A DNA stretch of 64,000 nucleotides from Flagellimonas aequoris (lineage in GTDB: Bacteria; Bacteroidota; Bacteroidia; Flavobacteriales; Flavobacteriaceae), in assembly GCF_003584165.1 (NCBI RefSeq), contig NZ_QXFJ01000031.1, forward strand, positions 272,726 to 336,725. Reading direction: 5' to 3'. Under the pieces are notes generated by a model, which worked only from the letters and a program-made list of their open reading frames with translations, was not told the DNA's origin and ran no database searches. Every line of letters starts with the position of its first letter. Positions within the stretch are counted from its first letter, which is position 1. Shown here one piece after another: positions 50,850-59,341 of this stretch. The translations under genes and the position numbers were made by a program.

Positions 50850-51980
50850 TTGGATTTTACCTTAATAAAGAAGGATAGCCAAAGCAAGGCCAGGGCAGGG
50901 GAGATGACCACGGATCATGGCACCATCCAAACCCCTATTTTTATGCCGGTGGGTACCGTTGCTTCGGTAAAGGGGGTTCACCAACGCGAGTTGACGGATG
51001 AGATCAATCCTGACATCATTTTGGGCAACACCTACCATTTATACCTTAGACCCGGCACAGGAATTTTGGAAGAGGCAGGGGGACTGCATAAATTTATGGG
51101 GTGGAACCGAAATATTCTAACCGATAGTGGGGGATACCAGGTGTATTCGCTCTCCGAAAACCGGAAGATTAAAGAGGAAGGAGTAAAGTTCAAATCCCAT
51201 ATTGATGGCTCCCATCACGTGTTCACCCCAGAAAATGTGATGGAGATCCAGCGTACCATCGGGGCTGATATCATTATGGCCTTTGATGAATGTACCCCAT
51301 ATCCCTGCGATTATAATTATGCCAAACGTTCCATGCACCTTACCCACAGATGGTTGGACCGTTGCATCAACCATTTAGAGAAGCTTCCATATAAATATGG
51401 ATATGCACAAAGTTTTTTCCCCATTGTTCAAGGTTCCACGTATAAGGACTTAAGAAAGCAATCAGCAGAATATATAGCTTCGGTTGGTGCCGAAGGAAAT
51501 GCCATTGGAGGGCTTTCGGTAGGGGAACCGGCCGAAGAAATGTACGAAATGGCGGAACTGGTCTGCGACATTCTTCCAGAGGATAAACCCCGTTATTTGA
51601 TGGGCGTGGGGACACCGATCAATATTTTGGAGAATATTGCATTGGGGGTGGACATGTTTGATTGTGTCATGCCGACCCGAAATGCCCGGAATGGAATGTT
51701 GTTCACAGCACACGGCACCATCAACATCAAAAATAAAAAATGGGAGAACGATTTTTCTCCCATAGATGAGATGGGAATCACTTTTGTGGACACGGAATAT
51801 TCGAAGGCCTATTTGCGACATTTGTTCGCGGCCAATGAGTATTTGGGCAAACAGATTGCTACTATCCATAATCTGGGATTTTATCTTTGGTTGGTACGTA
51901 CGGCCAGAGAACGTATTTTAGCAGGGGATTTTCTGGAATGGAAAACCAAAATGGTTCAACAAATGGATAAAAGACTCTGA
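50850..51980 (+). CDS. tgt: tRNA-guanine transglycosylase
   Basis: This 376-residue protein exchanges guanine-34 for preQ1 in queuosine tRNAs. It has nucleophile and substrate Asp residues in LTDSGGYQVYSL and MAFDECTPYPCDY (about 90-145), the recognition GNAIGGLSVGEP, and DCVMPTRNARNGMLFT. The start codon is TTG (50850): alignment to the usual M-x-F-x-L-I-K opening fits this codon and there is no ATG nearby. It overlaps the LptF/G gene by 1 bp (TGATG). Confidence 0.95.
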   Translation: MDFTLIKKDSQSKARAGEMTTDHGTIQTPIFMPVGTVASVKGVHQRELTDEINPDIILGNTYHLYLRPGTGILEEAGGLHKFMGWNRNILTDSGGYQVYSLSENRKIKEEGVKFKSHIDGSHHVFTPENVMEIQRTIGADIIMAFDECTPYPCDYNYAKRSMHLTHRWLDRCINHLEKLPYKYGYAQSFFPIVQGSTYKDLRKQSAEYIASVGAEGNAIGGLSVGEPAEEMYEMAELVCDILPEDKPRYLMGVGTPINILENIALGVDMFDCVMPTRNARNGMLFTAHGTINIKNKKWENDFSPIDEMGITFVDTEYSKAYLRHLFAANEYLGKQIATIHNLGFYLWLVRTARERILAGDFLEWKTKMVQQMDKRL

Positions 51981-53062
51981 TGCTCACCATACTCGACAGG
52001 TATATCTTAAAACGCTATCTGGTCACCTTTTTGGGAATGCTCATGCTTTTTGTTCCCATTGGGATCATGGCCAATCTGGCGGAAAAGATTGGGAAGATCA
52101 TCGATAATGAGGCGCCACTTTCCGAAGTCATGGTCTTTTACGGCAATTTCACTTTAGTGATCGGTAATCTGTTATTGCCCATATTCCTTTTCCTTTCCAT
52201 TATTTTCTTTACCTCCAAGTTGGCGAGCAATACCGAAATTGTGGCTATTTTGAGTTCGGGGGTATCGTATTGGCGATTCTTACGGCCTTATTTCATCGGG
52301 GCCACATTGGTCGCCATCCTTATTTTTATGATGGGAATGTTCATTGTGCCCCATGCGAGTATTGGATTCAACGAGTTCGAGTACAAATACTTCAAAAAAG
52401 GCCGTCAGGACCGGGTCACGGAAAACATTTTCAATCAGTTGAACGAAACGGATTATATCTATGTGAGCAGTTTCGACCCCAACCGACAGATCGGGTACAA
52501 TTTTACCTATGAACATTTTGATACCATCGGTAAGTTGGATTATAAAATATCTGCCAGTAACATCAGATGGGTGGAAAAGGACAGCGTATATCGATTGACC
52601 AATTATGAGAAACGCGAGGTCAGGAACGAAACGGAATACATAAATTCAAAACGTAGGTTGGATACCATTTTTTCATTCGAGATAGATGATCTTACTCCTG
52701 TTTCTTATATCGCTGAGACCAAAAACCTATTCGAACTGAATGATTTTATCAAGGACCAGAAAAGCAAAGGGGCATCTAACATCAATGCCTATGTACTGGT
52801 CAAGTACAAGCGTTGGGCATTGCCCATTGCTGCGTTCATTCTAACCGTGATTGCAGTAGCGGTTTCTTCCGTAAAACGACGTGGTGGAATGGGGCTCAAT
52901 CTGGCGTTCGGTATAGGCGTGGCCTTTGTCTATATTTTCTTTGACAAGGTATTCGGCACCTTGGCCGAGCAATCAGGGTTTTCGCCTTTATTGGCGGTGC
53001 TGATCCCCAACCTAATTTTTGGTGCCTTTGCCGTTTACATGCTCATGAAGGCCAAACGATAA
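51980..53062 (+). CDS. LptF/LptG-family permease (YjgP/YjgQ)
   Basis: This 360-residue protein has three N-terminal helices (about 12-35, 60-80, 100-122), a periplasmic jelly-roll loop (about 125-270) and three C-terminal helices (about 275-358). It starts with LDRYILKRYLVTFLGMLMLF, the family hallmark. LptFG permeases extract lipopolysaccharide from the inner membrane with LptB. It is translationally coupled to tgt. Whether it is LptF or LptG cannot be decided from this alone. Confidence 0.9.
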   Translation: MLTILDRYILKRYLVTFLGMLMLFVPIGIMANLAEKIGKIIDNEAPLSEVMVFYGNFTLVIGNLLLPIFLFLSIIFFTSKLASNTEIVAILSSGVSYWRFLRPYFIGATLVAILIFMMGMFIVPHASIGFNEFEYKYFKKGRQDRVTENIFNQLNETDYIYVSSFDPNRQIGYNFTYEHFDTIGKLDYKISASNIRWVEKDSVYRLTNYEKREVRNETEYINSKRRLDTIFSFEIDDLTPVSYIAETKNLFELNDFIKDQKSKGASNINAYVLVKYKRWALPIAAFILTVIAVAVSSVKRRGGMGLNLAFGIGVAFVYIFFDKVFGTLAEQSGFSPLLAVLIPNLIFGAFAVYMLMKAKR

Positions 53063-53111
53063 TACATAAAAACCTCGTATTGAATTGACGTTAAATGGCT
53101 TGGACAATTTA

Positions 53112-53140
53112 TTTGGGTAACCTATAATGTTATATATTTG
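53112..53140 (+). promoter_or_regulatory. accA promoter
   Basis: TTTG (53112-53115), 17-nt spacer, TATATTTG (53133-53140), 34 bp before the accA start; an almost perfect Bacteroidota promoter. Confidence 0.7.
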
Positions 53141-53174
53141 TCCCCATTGTTTTTATTGAAAATATCAACTTTCC

Positions 53175-54128
53175 ATGGAATATCTAGAATTTGAACTTCC
53201 CATCAAAGAACTTGAAGAACAACTTCAAAAATGTATGATCATCGGGGAAGAAAGTGATGTGGACGTCACAGAGACCTGCTCACAGATTGAAAAGAAACTG
53301 GAAGAGACCCGAAAGGATATCTATAAAAATTTGACCGCATGGCAACGGGTACAACTGTCCAGACATCCCAATAGGCCCTACACCATGGATTACATCAAGG
53401 CCATTTGTGGAGACACCTTTTTGGAACTACATGGGGATAGGAATGTGAAGGATGACAAGGCCATGATCGGTGGTTTGGGCAAGATAGGTGACCAGAGTTA
53501 TATGTTCATCGGCCAACAAAAAGGATACAATACCAAAACTCGGCAGTACCGTAACTTCGGTATGGCCAACCCTGAGGGATATAGAAAGGCTTTAAGATTG
53601 ATGAAATCGGCCGAGAAATTCGGGATTCCTGTGGTGAGTTTCATAGATACCCCAGGAGCATACCCAGGTATCGAGGCCGAAGAAAGAGGACAGGGTGAGG
53701 CGATTGCCCGAAATATTTTAGAAATGACCCGACTTAAAGTGCCGATCATTGTCATCATCATTGGGGAAGGAGCTTCAGGCGGTGCCTTGGGCATTGGAGT
53801 GGGCGATAAGGTATTGATGTTGGAAAATACGTGGTACTCGGTAATTTCCCCTGAATCTTGTTCATCCATTTTATGGAGAAGCTGGGAGTTTAAAGAACAA
53901 GCTGCCGATGCGCTAAAATTGACCGCTGCCGATATGAAAAAGCAGAAATTGGTCGATGAGATCGTGAAGGAACCCCTTGGTGGGGCACATAGCAATAGAG
54001 AGAAAACTTTTGAGACCGTCAAAAATAAAATTTCATCTCATTACGAGGAACTTAAAAAGTTATCACCAAAAGAACTGGTCAAAACCCGAATGGAAAAATA
54101 CTCCGAAATGGGTGTCTACGACGAATAA
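53175..54128 (+). CDS. accA: Acetyl-CoA carboxylase carboxyltransferase subunit alpha
   Basis: This 317-residue protein, typical length, has LSRHPNRPYTMDYI, the oxyanion regions GGLGKIGDQSYMFIGQQKG, NFGMANPEGYRKALRLM, FIDTPGAYPGIEAEERGQ and GEGASGGALGIGVGD, and SPESCSSILWR. It transfers the carboxyl group from biotin to acetyl-CoA in the first step of fatty-acid synthesis. It is preceded by its own promoter at 53112. Confidence 0.97.
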   Translation: MEYLEFELPIKELEEQLQKCMIIGEESDVDVTETCSQIEKKLEETRKDIYKNLTAWQRVQLSRHPNRPYTMDYIKAICGDTFLELHGDRNVKDDKAMIGGLGKIGDQSYMFIGQQKGYNTKTRQYRNFGMANPEGYRKALRLMKSAEKFGIPVVSFIDTPGAYPGIEAEERGQGEAIARNILEMTRLKVPIIVIIIGEGASGGALGIGVGDKVLMLENTWYSVISPESCSSILWRSWEFKEQAADALKLTAADMKKQKLVDEIVKEPLGGAHSNREKTFETVKNKISSHYEELKKLSPKELVKTRMEKYSEMGVYDE

Positions 54129-54185
54129 GTCATGGTTTTCAGAGGTTAACCTTTTTAATTAGGTTATATCCTAGAATTTTTTTAT

Positions 54186-54215
54186 GTTATCAACAGGTAT
54201 TTTAAGTTATCAACA
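54186..54215 (+). repeat. Pair of DnaA-box-like 10-mers upstream of dnaB
   Basis: GTTATCAACA occurs at 54186-54195 and 54206-54215, exactly 20 bp apart. TTATCAACA differs from the DnaA box TTATCCACA at one base. It lies 80-110 bp before dnaB. Confidence 0.45.
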
Positions 54216-54282
54216 TTTTAATTGTTGAGTACCTGTGGAAATCGCTTCTGTCATTATTAAAGTTAACTAAAGGTTAATTAGC

Positions 54283-54290
54283 TACTTTCG
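54283..54290 (+). promoter_or_regulatory. -7-like element just before dnaB
   Basis: TACTTTCG (TAnnTTTG with one change) ends 5 nt before the dnaB ATG, which implies a leaderless or very short-leader mRNA. Confidence 0.4.
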
Positions 54291-54295
54291 CATTC

Positions 54296-55843
54296 ATGGA
54301 TAAGCCTAGCCCCGTAGTCGGACATCGAGTGGATAAATCTACTCTGATAAGCCTTGAAAAAGGTAAAATACCTCCACAAGCAGTTGATTTAGAGGAGGTT
54401 GTGTTGGGCGCTATGATGATTGACAAGAAAGGGGTGGATGAAGTAATAGATATCCTACACCCCGACGTTTTTTATAAGGATGCCCATAAATACATTTACG
54501 AGGCTATCTTCAAATTGTTCGAATCCTCTGAACCAGTGGATTTATTAACCGTTTCCTCGCAATTAAAGAAGGATGGTAAGCTCGAAGCTGTTGGAGGGGA
54601 TTTTTATTTGATAAAACTCACCCAAAAAGTGGCTTCTTCCGCGCATATCGAGTTCCATGCCCGGATTATTCTACAAAAATATATTCAGCGGAGCCTTATC
54701 AAGATTTCAAACGAAATCATTGAGGATGCCTATAGCGATTCCACTGACGTTTTTGATCTTTTGGACACTGCGGAAGCCAAATTGTACGAGGTAACCCAAG
54801 GTAATTTGAAACGGTCTGCAGAAACTGCCCAAAATTTGGTGATCCAGGCCAAAAAGAAAATTGAGGAAATTTCCAATAAGGAAGGACTCAGCGGAATTCC
54901 ATCCGGTTTTGACAAATTAGACCGTTTAACCTCAGGATGGCAACCCAGTGATTTGGTCATTGTGGCGGCCAGACCTGGTATGGGTAAAACGGCCTTGACC
55001 TTGTCCATGGCACGTAACATCGCCGTAAATTCGGATATTCCGGTTGCTTTCTTTTCCTTGGAGATGTCATCGGTACAGTTGATTACCCGTTTGATTTCTT
55101 CGGAAACCGGTCTTTCTTCTGAAAAATTAAGGACCGGTAAACTCGAAAAACACGAATGGGAACAATTGAACGTAAAGGTGAAGGCTTTAGAAAAGGCACC
55201 TTTGTTCATTGACGATACCCCTTCGCTTTCCATTTTTGACCTGCGGGCCAAGGCACGCCGATTGGCATCACAGCACAAGATCAGGCTCATCATCATCGAT
55301 TATTTGCAGTTGATGACGGCAGGAGGGAGCCAAAAAGGAGGGAACCGTGAACAGGAGATTTCTACCATCTCCCGAAACCTGAAGGCATTGGCTAAAGAAT
55401 TGGATGTACCAGTTATTGCTCTTTCACAGCTTTCCAGGGCGGTGGAGACCCGTGGGGGAAGCAAGCGCCCCATACTTTCAGACCTTAGGGAATCTGGGGC
55501 CATTGAGCAGGATGCCGATATTGTATCGTTCATCTATAGGCCCGAATATTACAAAATTGACGAGTGGGACGATGAAGAGCGCACCCCGACCCAAGGTCAA
55601 GCAGAGTTCATTGTGGCCAAGCACCGTAACGGTGGTTTGGATAATATTAGGTTAAAATTTGTGGGTGCTCTGGGTAAATTTGATAACTTGGATGACTTTG
55701 ATTCCCCATTCGAATTCCAATCGAAGATGAATGCGGATGAGGAAAATCCCTTTGCAACGCCAAAATTCCCTAGTGCGGACGAAGCTTTTGGCAGCGCAAT
55801 GAACAGTGACGATGACCCAGATGATAACGACGTGCCGTTCTAA
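54296..55843 (+). CDS. dnaB: Replicative DNA helicase
   Basis: This 515-residue protein has the DnaB N-terminal domain (about 24-130, PPQAVDLEEVVLGAMM), linker, and RecA-like ATPase with Walker A AARPGMGKTAL (about 223-233), Walker B LIIIDYLQLM, SRNLKALAKEL and arginine-finger region SDLRESGAIEQDAD. No intein is present. The acidic C-terminal tail (EAFGSAMNSDDDPDDNDVPF) is typical of Bacteroidota. It is the hexameric helicase at the replication fork. Confidence 0.97.
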   Translation: MDKPSPVVGHRVDKSTLISLEKGKIPPQAVDLEEVVLGAMMIDKKGVDEVIDILHPDVFYKDAHKYIYEAIFKLFESSEPVDLLTVSSQLKKDGKLEAVGGDFYLIKLTQKVASSAHIEFHARIILQKYIQRSLIKISNEIIEDAYSDSTDVFDLLDTAEAKLYEVTQGNLKRSAETAQNLVIQAKKKIEEISNKEGLSGIPSGFDKLDRLTSGWQPSDLVIVAARPGMGKTALTLSMARNIAVNSDIPVAFFSLEMSSVQLITRLISSETGLSSEKLRTGKLEKHEWEQLNVKVKALEKAPLFIDDTPSLSIFDLRAKARRLASQHKIRLIIIDYLQLMTAGGSQKGGNREQEISTISRNLKALAKELDVPVIALSQLSRAVETRGGSKRPILSDLRESGAIEQDADIVSFIYRPEYYKIDEWDDEERTPTQGQAEFIVAKHRNGGLDNIRLKFVGALGKFDNLDDFDSPFEFQSKMNADEENPFATPKFPSADEAFGSAMNSDDDPDDNDVPF

Positions 55844-55856
55844 AATAGTTCAATTT

Positions 55857-57137
55857 TTGTCATTTCGAGCAAAAGCGCGAAATCTCACCATTCTTCTTTT
55901 ACTTTTCCTGTTTGTTGGCAAATCTTTCGCCTCCGTCATCCTTATTCCCATGGATGCCGAGAGTCAGGAAAATCATTTAAAAGCTTACGGGATTACCTAT
56001 TGGGTGCTGTCCAAACAGCAAAAAGTACAATGGTTGCTCAACTATCGGGGTGGTTCTTTTTTGTTGCCCGATGGGGATGCCATACGAAAGGAATGCCAGA
56101 TTAGGGGCGTCTCGTTCGAGGTACTTTCGGACGGGCAAGCGGAACAGATTTTGGATGAGATCAGCAGTCCTTCCCAAAACCAAGATGCGGTAATTTTGGA
56201 AAAAACACCCAAAATTGCTGTGTATTCCCCAAAGGAAAATCAACCTTGGGACGATGCCGTGACCATGGTACTTACCTATGCCGAGATACCCTATACCACT
56301 ATTTATGACGAAGAAGTGTTGGGAGACAAATTGGCCCTTTACGATTGGTTGCACCTGCATCACGAAGATTTTACAGGTCAGTATGGTAGATTCTATGGAC
56401 ATTATAGAGCAGCTCCATGGTATATTGAGGCCAAGGAAGAAGCTGAGGCATTGGCCCAAAAATTGGGCTATGCCAAAGTATCCGACGAAAAGTTGGCCGT
56501 GGCCCTCAAAATCAGGAACTATGTGATCGGAGGTGGCTTTATGTTCGCCATGTGCTCCGCAACGGATAGTTTTGATATAGCCTTGGCCGCAGAAAATGTG
56601 GATATCTGCGAACCCATGTTCGATGGTGATCCTTCGGATGCCAATTATCAGGCCAAATTGGATTTTGGGAATACCTTTGCATTTACCAATTTTATTTTGG
56701 AACGTAACCCCTTGCGTTATGAGTTTTCTTCAATCGATATGACCAACCGAAGAGGCAATGTGCCCAAGGAGTCCGATTACTTTTCTTTGATGGAGTTCTC
56801 TGCCAAATGGGATCCCGTACCCACTATGTTGACCCAGAACCATACCAGTTTGGTAAAGGGGTTTATGGGGCAGACTACTGCTTTTGCAAGGGATGAGATA
56901 AAACCTACCGTAATGGTATTGGGAGAAAACAAAATCAATGGGGAGGCCCGCTATATCCACGGTATAAAAGGAAAAGGCTTCTTTACGTTCTATGGGGGCC
57001 ATGATCCGGAAGACTACCAACACAGGGTAGGGGATCCCAAAACGGAACTTGACCTTCACCCGACATCACCGGGATATCGGTTGATTTTGAACAACGTATT
57101 GTTCCCGGCAGCTAGAAAAAAGAAACAGAAAACTTAA
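55857..57137 (+). CDS. Exported conserved protein (often labelled 'asparagine synthetase B' in relatives)
   Basis: The start is uncertain. TTG 55857 gives a signal peptide (MSFRAKARNLTILLLLFLFVGKSFA) without overlapping dnaB; upstream GTG/ATG codons at 55806-55821 lie inside dnaB. The mature protein of about 400 residues contains ESQENHLKAYGITYWVL and a GATase-like segment with GGGFMFAMCSATDSF (possible nucleophile Cys). FDGDPSD and a C-terminal FTFYGGHDPEDYQHRVGDP follow. The synthetase name is not supported: there is no ATP-binding synthetase domain. A periplasmic enzyme of unknown reaction is the safest reading. Its stop overlaps the convergent HAD gene. Confidence 0.72.
   Translation: MSFRAKARNLTILLLLFLFVGKSFASVILIPMDAESQENHLKAYGITYWVLSKQQKVQWLLNYRGGSFLLPDGDAIRKECQIRGVSFEVLSDGQAEQILDEISSPSQNQDAVILEKTPKIAVYSPKENQPWDDAVTMVLTYAEIPYTTIYDEEVLGDKLALYDWLHLHHEDFTGQYGRFYGHYRAAPWYIEAKEEAEALAQKLGYAKVSDEKLAVALKIRNYVIGGGFMFAMCSATDSFDIALAAENVDICEPMFDGDPSDANYQAKLDFGNTFAFTNFILERNPLRYEFSSIDMTNRRGNVPKESDYFSLMEFSAKWDPVPTMLTQNHTSLVKGFMGQTTAFARDEIKPTVMVLGENKINGEARYIHGIKGKGFFTFYGGHDPEDYQHRVGDPKTELDLHPTSPGYRLILNNVLFPAARKKKQKT
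55862..55883. repeat. REP-like palindrome forming the 5' end of the exported-protein gene
   Basis: ATTTCGAGC (55862-55870), AAAA, GCGCGAAAT (55875-55883): 8 of 9 arm positions pair. It resembles the dispersed 'TCATTTCGAG…GAAATCTC' palindromes of Bacteroidota intergenic DNA, and here it appears to be translated (FRAKARNL). Confidence 0.5.
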
Positions 57138-57925
57138 AGAAGTTTCTCTAAAACCCTTTCCACGCCAAATTCATTGTTGCTCAATGTTTTGAATTTGGCG
57201 GCCTTTAGTACGTTGGGGTGTGCATTGGCCATGGCAAAGCTGTATTCCGAAAGTTCCAACATTTCAAGATCGTTGTTATAGTCCCCAAAGACCATAACCT
57301 CATGGGGTGCTATGTTATGCTGTTCCATCACTTTATGCAATGCATACCCTTTGTGTGCGTTCATATCGGAAACATCGACCCAATTGGCGCCCGAAACTTT
57401 TACCTTAAGTTCATTTTCAAGATGTTTAACCGCAGGGTAGATATATTTTTCTGAGCTTTCAAAATGATAAATGGCGATTTTAAGGACCTCTTCGTCCACA
57501 TTGGCCCGATCCTCCACAATTCGAAATTCGGAGTAATACTCCTTGAGCATGGTGAGGAAGGCATCGGAGTCGCTTCCCACAAAAGCATTGTTTTGACAGC
57601 AAAGTACGGGATGTACATTTTCCAAAGGAGTTACGGTATCCAAAATTCGATTTACTTCCGATTTATGGATGGGCGTTGTGAGCAGTACGTTTTCCTGTTG
57701 TTTAACAAGGGCCCCGTTTTCCGCTATCACAATGATTTCATCCTTTATGGAATCCAACTTATCCACCATACTGTGGTATTGTCTTCCGCTGGCGGCAACA
57801 AAGGTGATGTTCCTTTTTTGGAGCTCTTTGAAAATCTCAAAGAAACGGGGGCTCACTTCGTGGTTGGAATTCAACAAAGTGCCGTCCATATCGGAAACCA
57901 CCATTTTTATCTGCGATAGGTCCAT
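57134..57925 (-). CDS. Cof-type HAD-IIB phosphatase
   Basis: This 263-residue protein has motif I SDMDGTLLNSN (Asp11/Asp13 nucleophile and acid), motif II AASGRQY, Lys in the C2 cap boundary NAHKGYAL and motif IV FGDYNNDLEML. Cof/YidA-like enzymes dephosphorylate sugar phosphates or cofactor intermediates. The natural substrate cannot be predicted. Its 3' end overlaps that of the exported-protein gene by 4 bp (shared TTAA). Confidence 0.92.
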   Translation of the reverse strand: MDLSQIKMVVSDMDGTLLNSNHEVSPRFFEIFKELQKRNITFVAASGRQYHSMVDKLDSIKDEIIVIAENGALVKQQENVLLTTPIHKSEVNRILDTVTPLENVHPVLCCQNNAFVGSDSDAFLTMLKEYYSEFRIVEDRANVDEEVLKIAIYHFESSEKYIYPAVKHLENELKVKVSGANWVDVSDMNAHKGYALHKVMEQHNIAPHEVMVFGDYNNDLEMLELSEYSFAMANAHPNVLKAAKFKTLSNNEFGVERVLEKLL

Positions 57926-58024
57926 GCTAAAAAATTAAGCTGCAAAGGTATTCCCTTCCTATCAAAGATTCATGGTTGTTTGGTAAAGTTTGTATTAATT
58001 TCGTGCAGCACCAGTACCACAACT

Positions 58025-58447
58025 ATGCAATATTATCAAAAGGAAATACAACTAAGGCCCTATAAGCGAGGCTTCCATTTAATTACGGACACCGTTTTAG
58101 AGTCATTGCCGGAACTCAGTAAAATTGAAACGGGAATGTTGCAGGTATTCATCAAACATACTTCGGCCAGTTTGACCATTAATGAAAATGCCGATCCAAC
58201 CGTACGTACGGATTTTGAAAGCCACATGAACAAAATGGTGCCTGAAAATGCCCCTTATTATGTTCACAATTATGAAGGGCCAGATGATATGCCGGCACAT
58301 ATTAAGGCTTCTTTGATGGGTGCTTCGGTACAGATTCCGATTTCCCAAGGGCGACTGAACATGGGCATATGGCAGGGTATTTACCTGTGTGAGCACAGAA
58401 ACCATGCCTTTGGAAGAAAGCTGGTCATCACTGCTTTTGGACAATAA
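58025..58447 (+). CDS. yjbQ: YjbQ-family protein (UPF0047)
   Basis: ATG 58025 gives the standard MQYYQKEIQLRPYKRGFH start; a longer frame upstream is not conserved. The 140-residue protein has family motifs IKHTSASLTINENADPTVRTD and QGRLNMGIWQGIYLCEHR with conserved His/Glu/Asp residues for a metal. Members have weak thiamine-phosphate synthase activity in vitro; the physiological role is unsettled. It stands alone between two minus-strand blocks. Confidence 0.92.
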   Translation: MQYYQKEIQLRPYKRGFHLITDTVLESLPELSKIETGMLQVFIKHTSASLTINENADPTVRTDFESHMNKMVPENAPYYVHNYEGPDDMPAHIKASLMGASVQIPISQGRLNMGIWQGIYLCEHRNHAFGRKLVITAFGQ

Positions 58448-58603
58448 ACAATTGACAATGTGCAATTTTCAATAAACAATTTAAGGAGCTAGATAGGGCA
58501 GGGCAACAATCGGTTTGTTCTTTTTTTTACAGGAAGCAATAAAAACAGAACCATTCGAGCCAATTCGAATAATTCGTGTCAACTTGTTTTAGGCCAATAA
58601 ATA

Positions 58604-58634
58604 AAAAATCCCGCACTGGGCGGGATTTTTAATA
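58604..58634 (-). terminator. Terminator of the thrS-infC-rpmI-rplT operon
   Basis: AAAAATCCCGC (58604-58614), ACTGG loop, GCGGGATTTTT (58620-58630). With A- and T-runs it can act on both strands; it directly follows rplT. Confidence 0.9.
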
Positions 58635-58658
58635 AGCGGGGTAAGTTTATATTGATTT

Positions 58659-59003
58659 TTACTTTACTCTTTCCACGATGGCCTTGAAAGCATCAGGATG
58701 GTTCATGGCCAAATCCGCAAGAACTTTTCTGTTAAGCTCAATTCCGTTGGATTTAACTTTCCCCATGAACTGGGAGTAAGACATTCCGTGCATTCTGGCC
58801 CCGGCATTGATACGGGTGATCCATAGGGAACGGAAGTTGCGTTTTTTGGTTTTTCTATCGCGGTAAGCATATAGCATTGCTTTTTCTACCGCATTTTTGG
58901 CTACTGTCCAAACGTTTTTACGTCTTCCGAAGTAACCTTTGGCTTGCTTCATCACTTTTTTTCTCCTAGCGCGTGAAGCAACTGAATTAACTGATCTTGG
59001 CAT
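58659..59003 (-). CDS. rplT: 50S ribosomal protein L20
   Basis: This 114-residue basic protein matches L20 throughout: MPRSVNSVASRARRKKVMKQ, KGYFGRRKNVW, YAYRDRKTKKRNFRSLWITR, INAGARMHGMSYSQFM. It binds 23S rRNA early in 50S assembly. It is the last gene of thrS-infC-rpmI-rplT, 89 bp after rpmI, with a terminator at 58604. Confidence 0.98.
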   Translation of the reverse strand: MPRSVNSVASRARRKKVMKQAKGYFGRRKNVWTVAKNAVEKAMLYAYRDRKTKKRNFRSLWITRINAGARMHGMSYSQFMGKVKSNGIELNRKVLADLAMNHPDAFKAIVERVK

Positions 59004-59092
59004 AATGTGTCATTTTTTTGTAGCAGGCGTCCCAAAACGGGAACTTTATGGGCCCAACTCCAGGGTTAATAATTAATGTACCGTTGGAACGA

Positions 59093-59290
59093 TTATTTTA
59101 AACGCAATTGTTCCAAAACGCTGTTCTCATCCGATGGGTGTACCAATGTGGAATGAGTCAACTTAAGCTTACGCTTTTTAGACTTTTTGGTCAAAATGTG
59201 ACTCTTAAAAGCGTGCTTTCTCTTGATTTTACCAGAGCCGGTAAGCTTAAAACGCTTTTTGGCACTGGATTTTGTTTTCATCTTAGGCAT
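59093..59290 (-). CDS. rpmI: 50S ribosomal protein L35
   Basis: This 65-residue protein has MPKMKTKSSAKKRFKLTGSG and a lysine-rich RKHAFKSHILTKKSKKRK segment, typical L35. It is located between infC (51 bp upstream) and rplT, the universal order. Confidence 0.98.
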   Translation of the reverse strand: MPKMKTKSSAKKRFKLTGSGKIKRKHAFKSHILTKKSKKRKLKLTHSTLVHPSDENSVLEQLRLK

Positions 59291-59341
59291 TTTCCTAGTT
59301 TTTAACTCCGCTTATTATCCTGGACAGTGTCCAGTATTTTT

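Noticed and set aside
54186..54215. Chromosomal origin of replication at the DnaA-like boxes
   Set aside because: Only two imperfect boxes; no box cluster, unwinding element or dnaA/dnaN nearby.
55857..57137. Asparagine synthetase B
   Set aside because: No synthetase ATP-binding domain and no N-terminal Cys2 glutaminase; the protein is exported.
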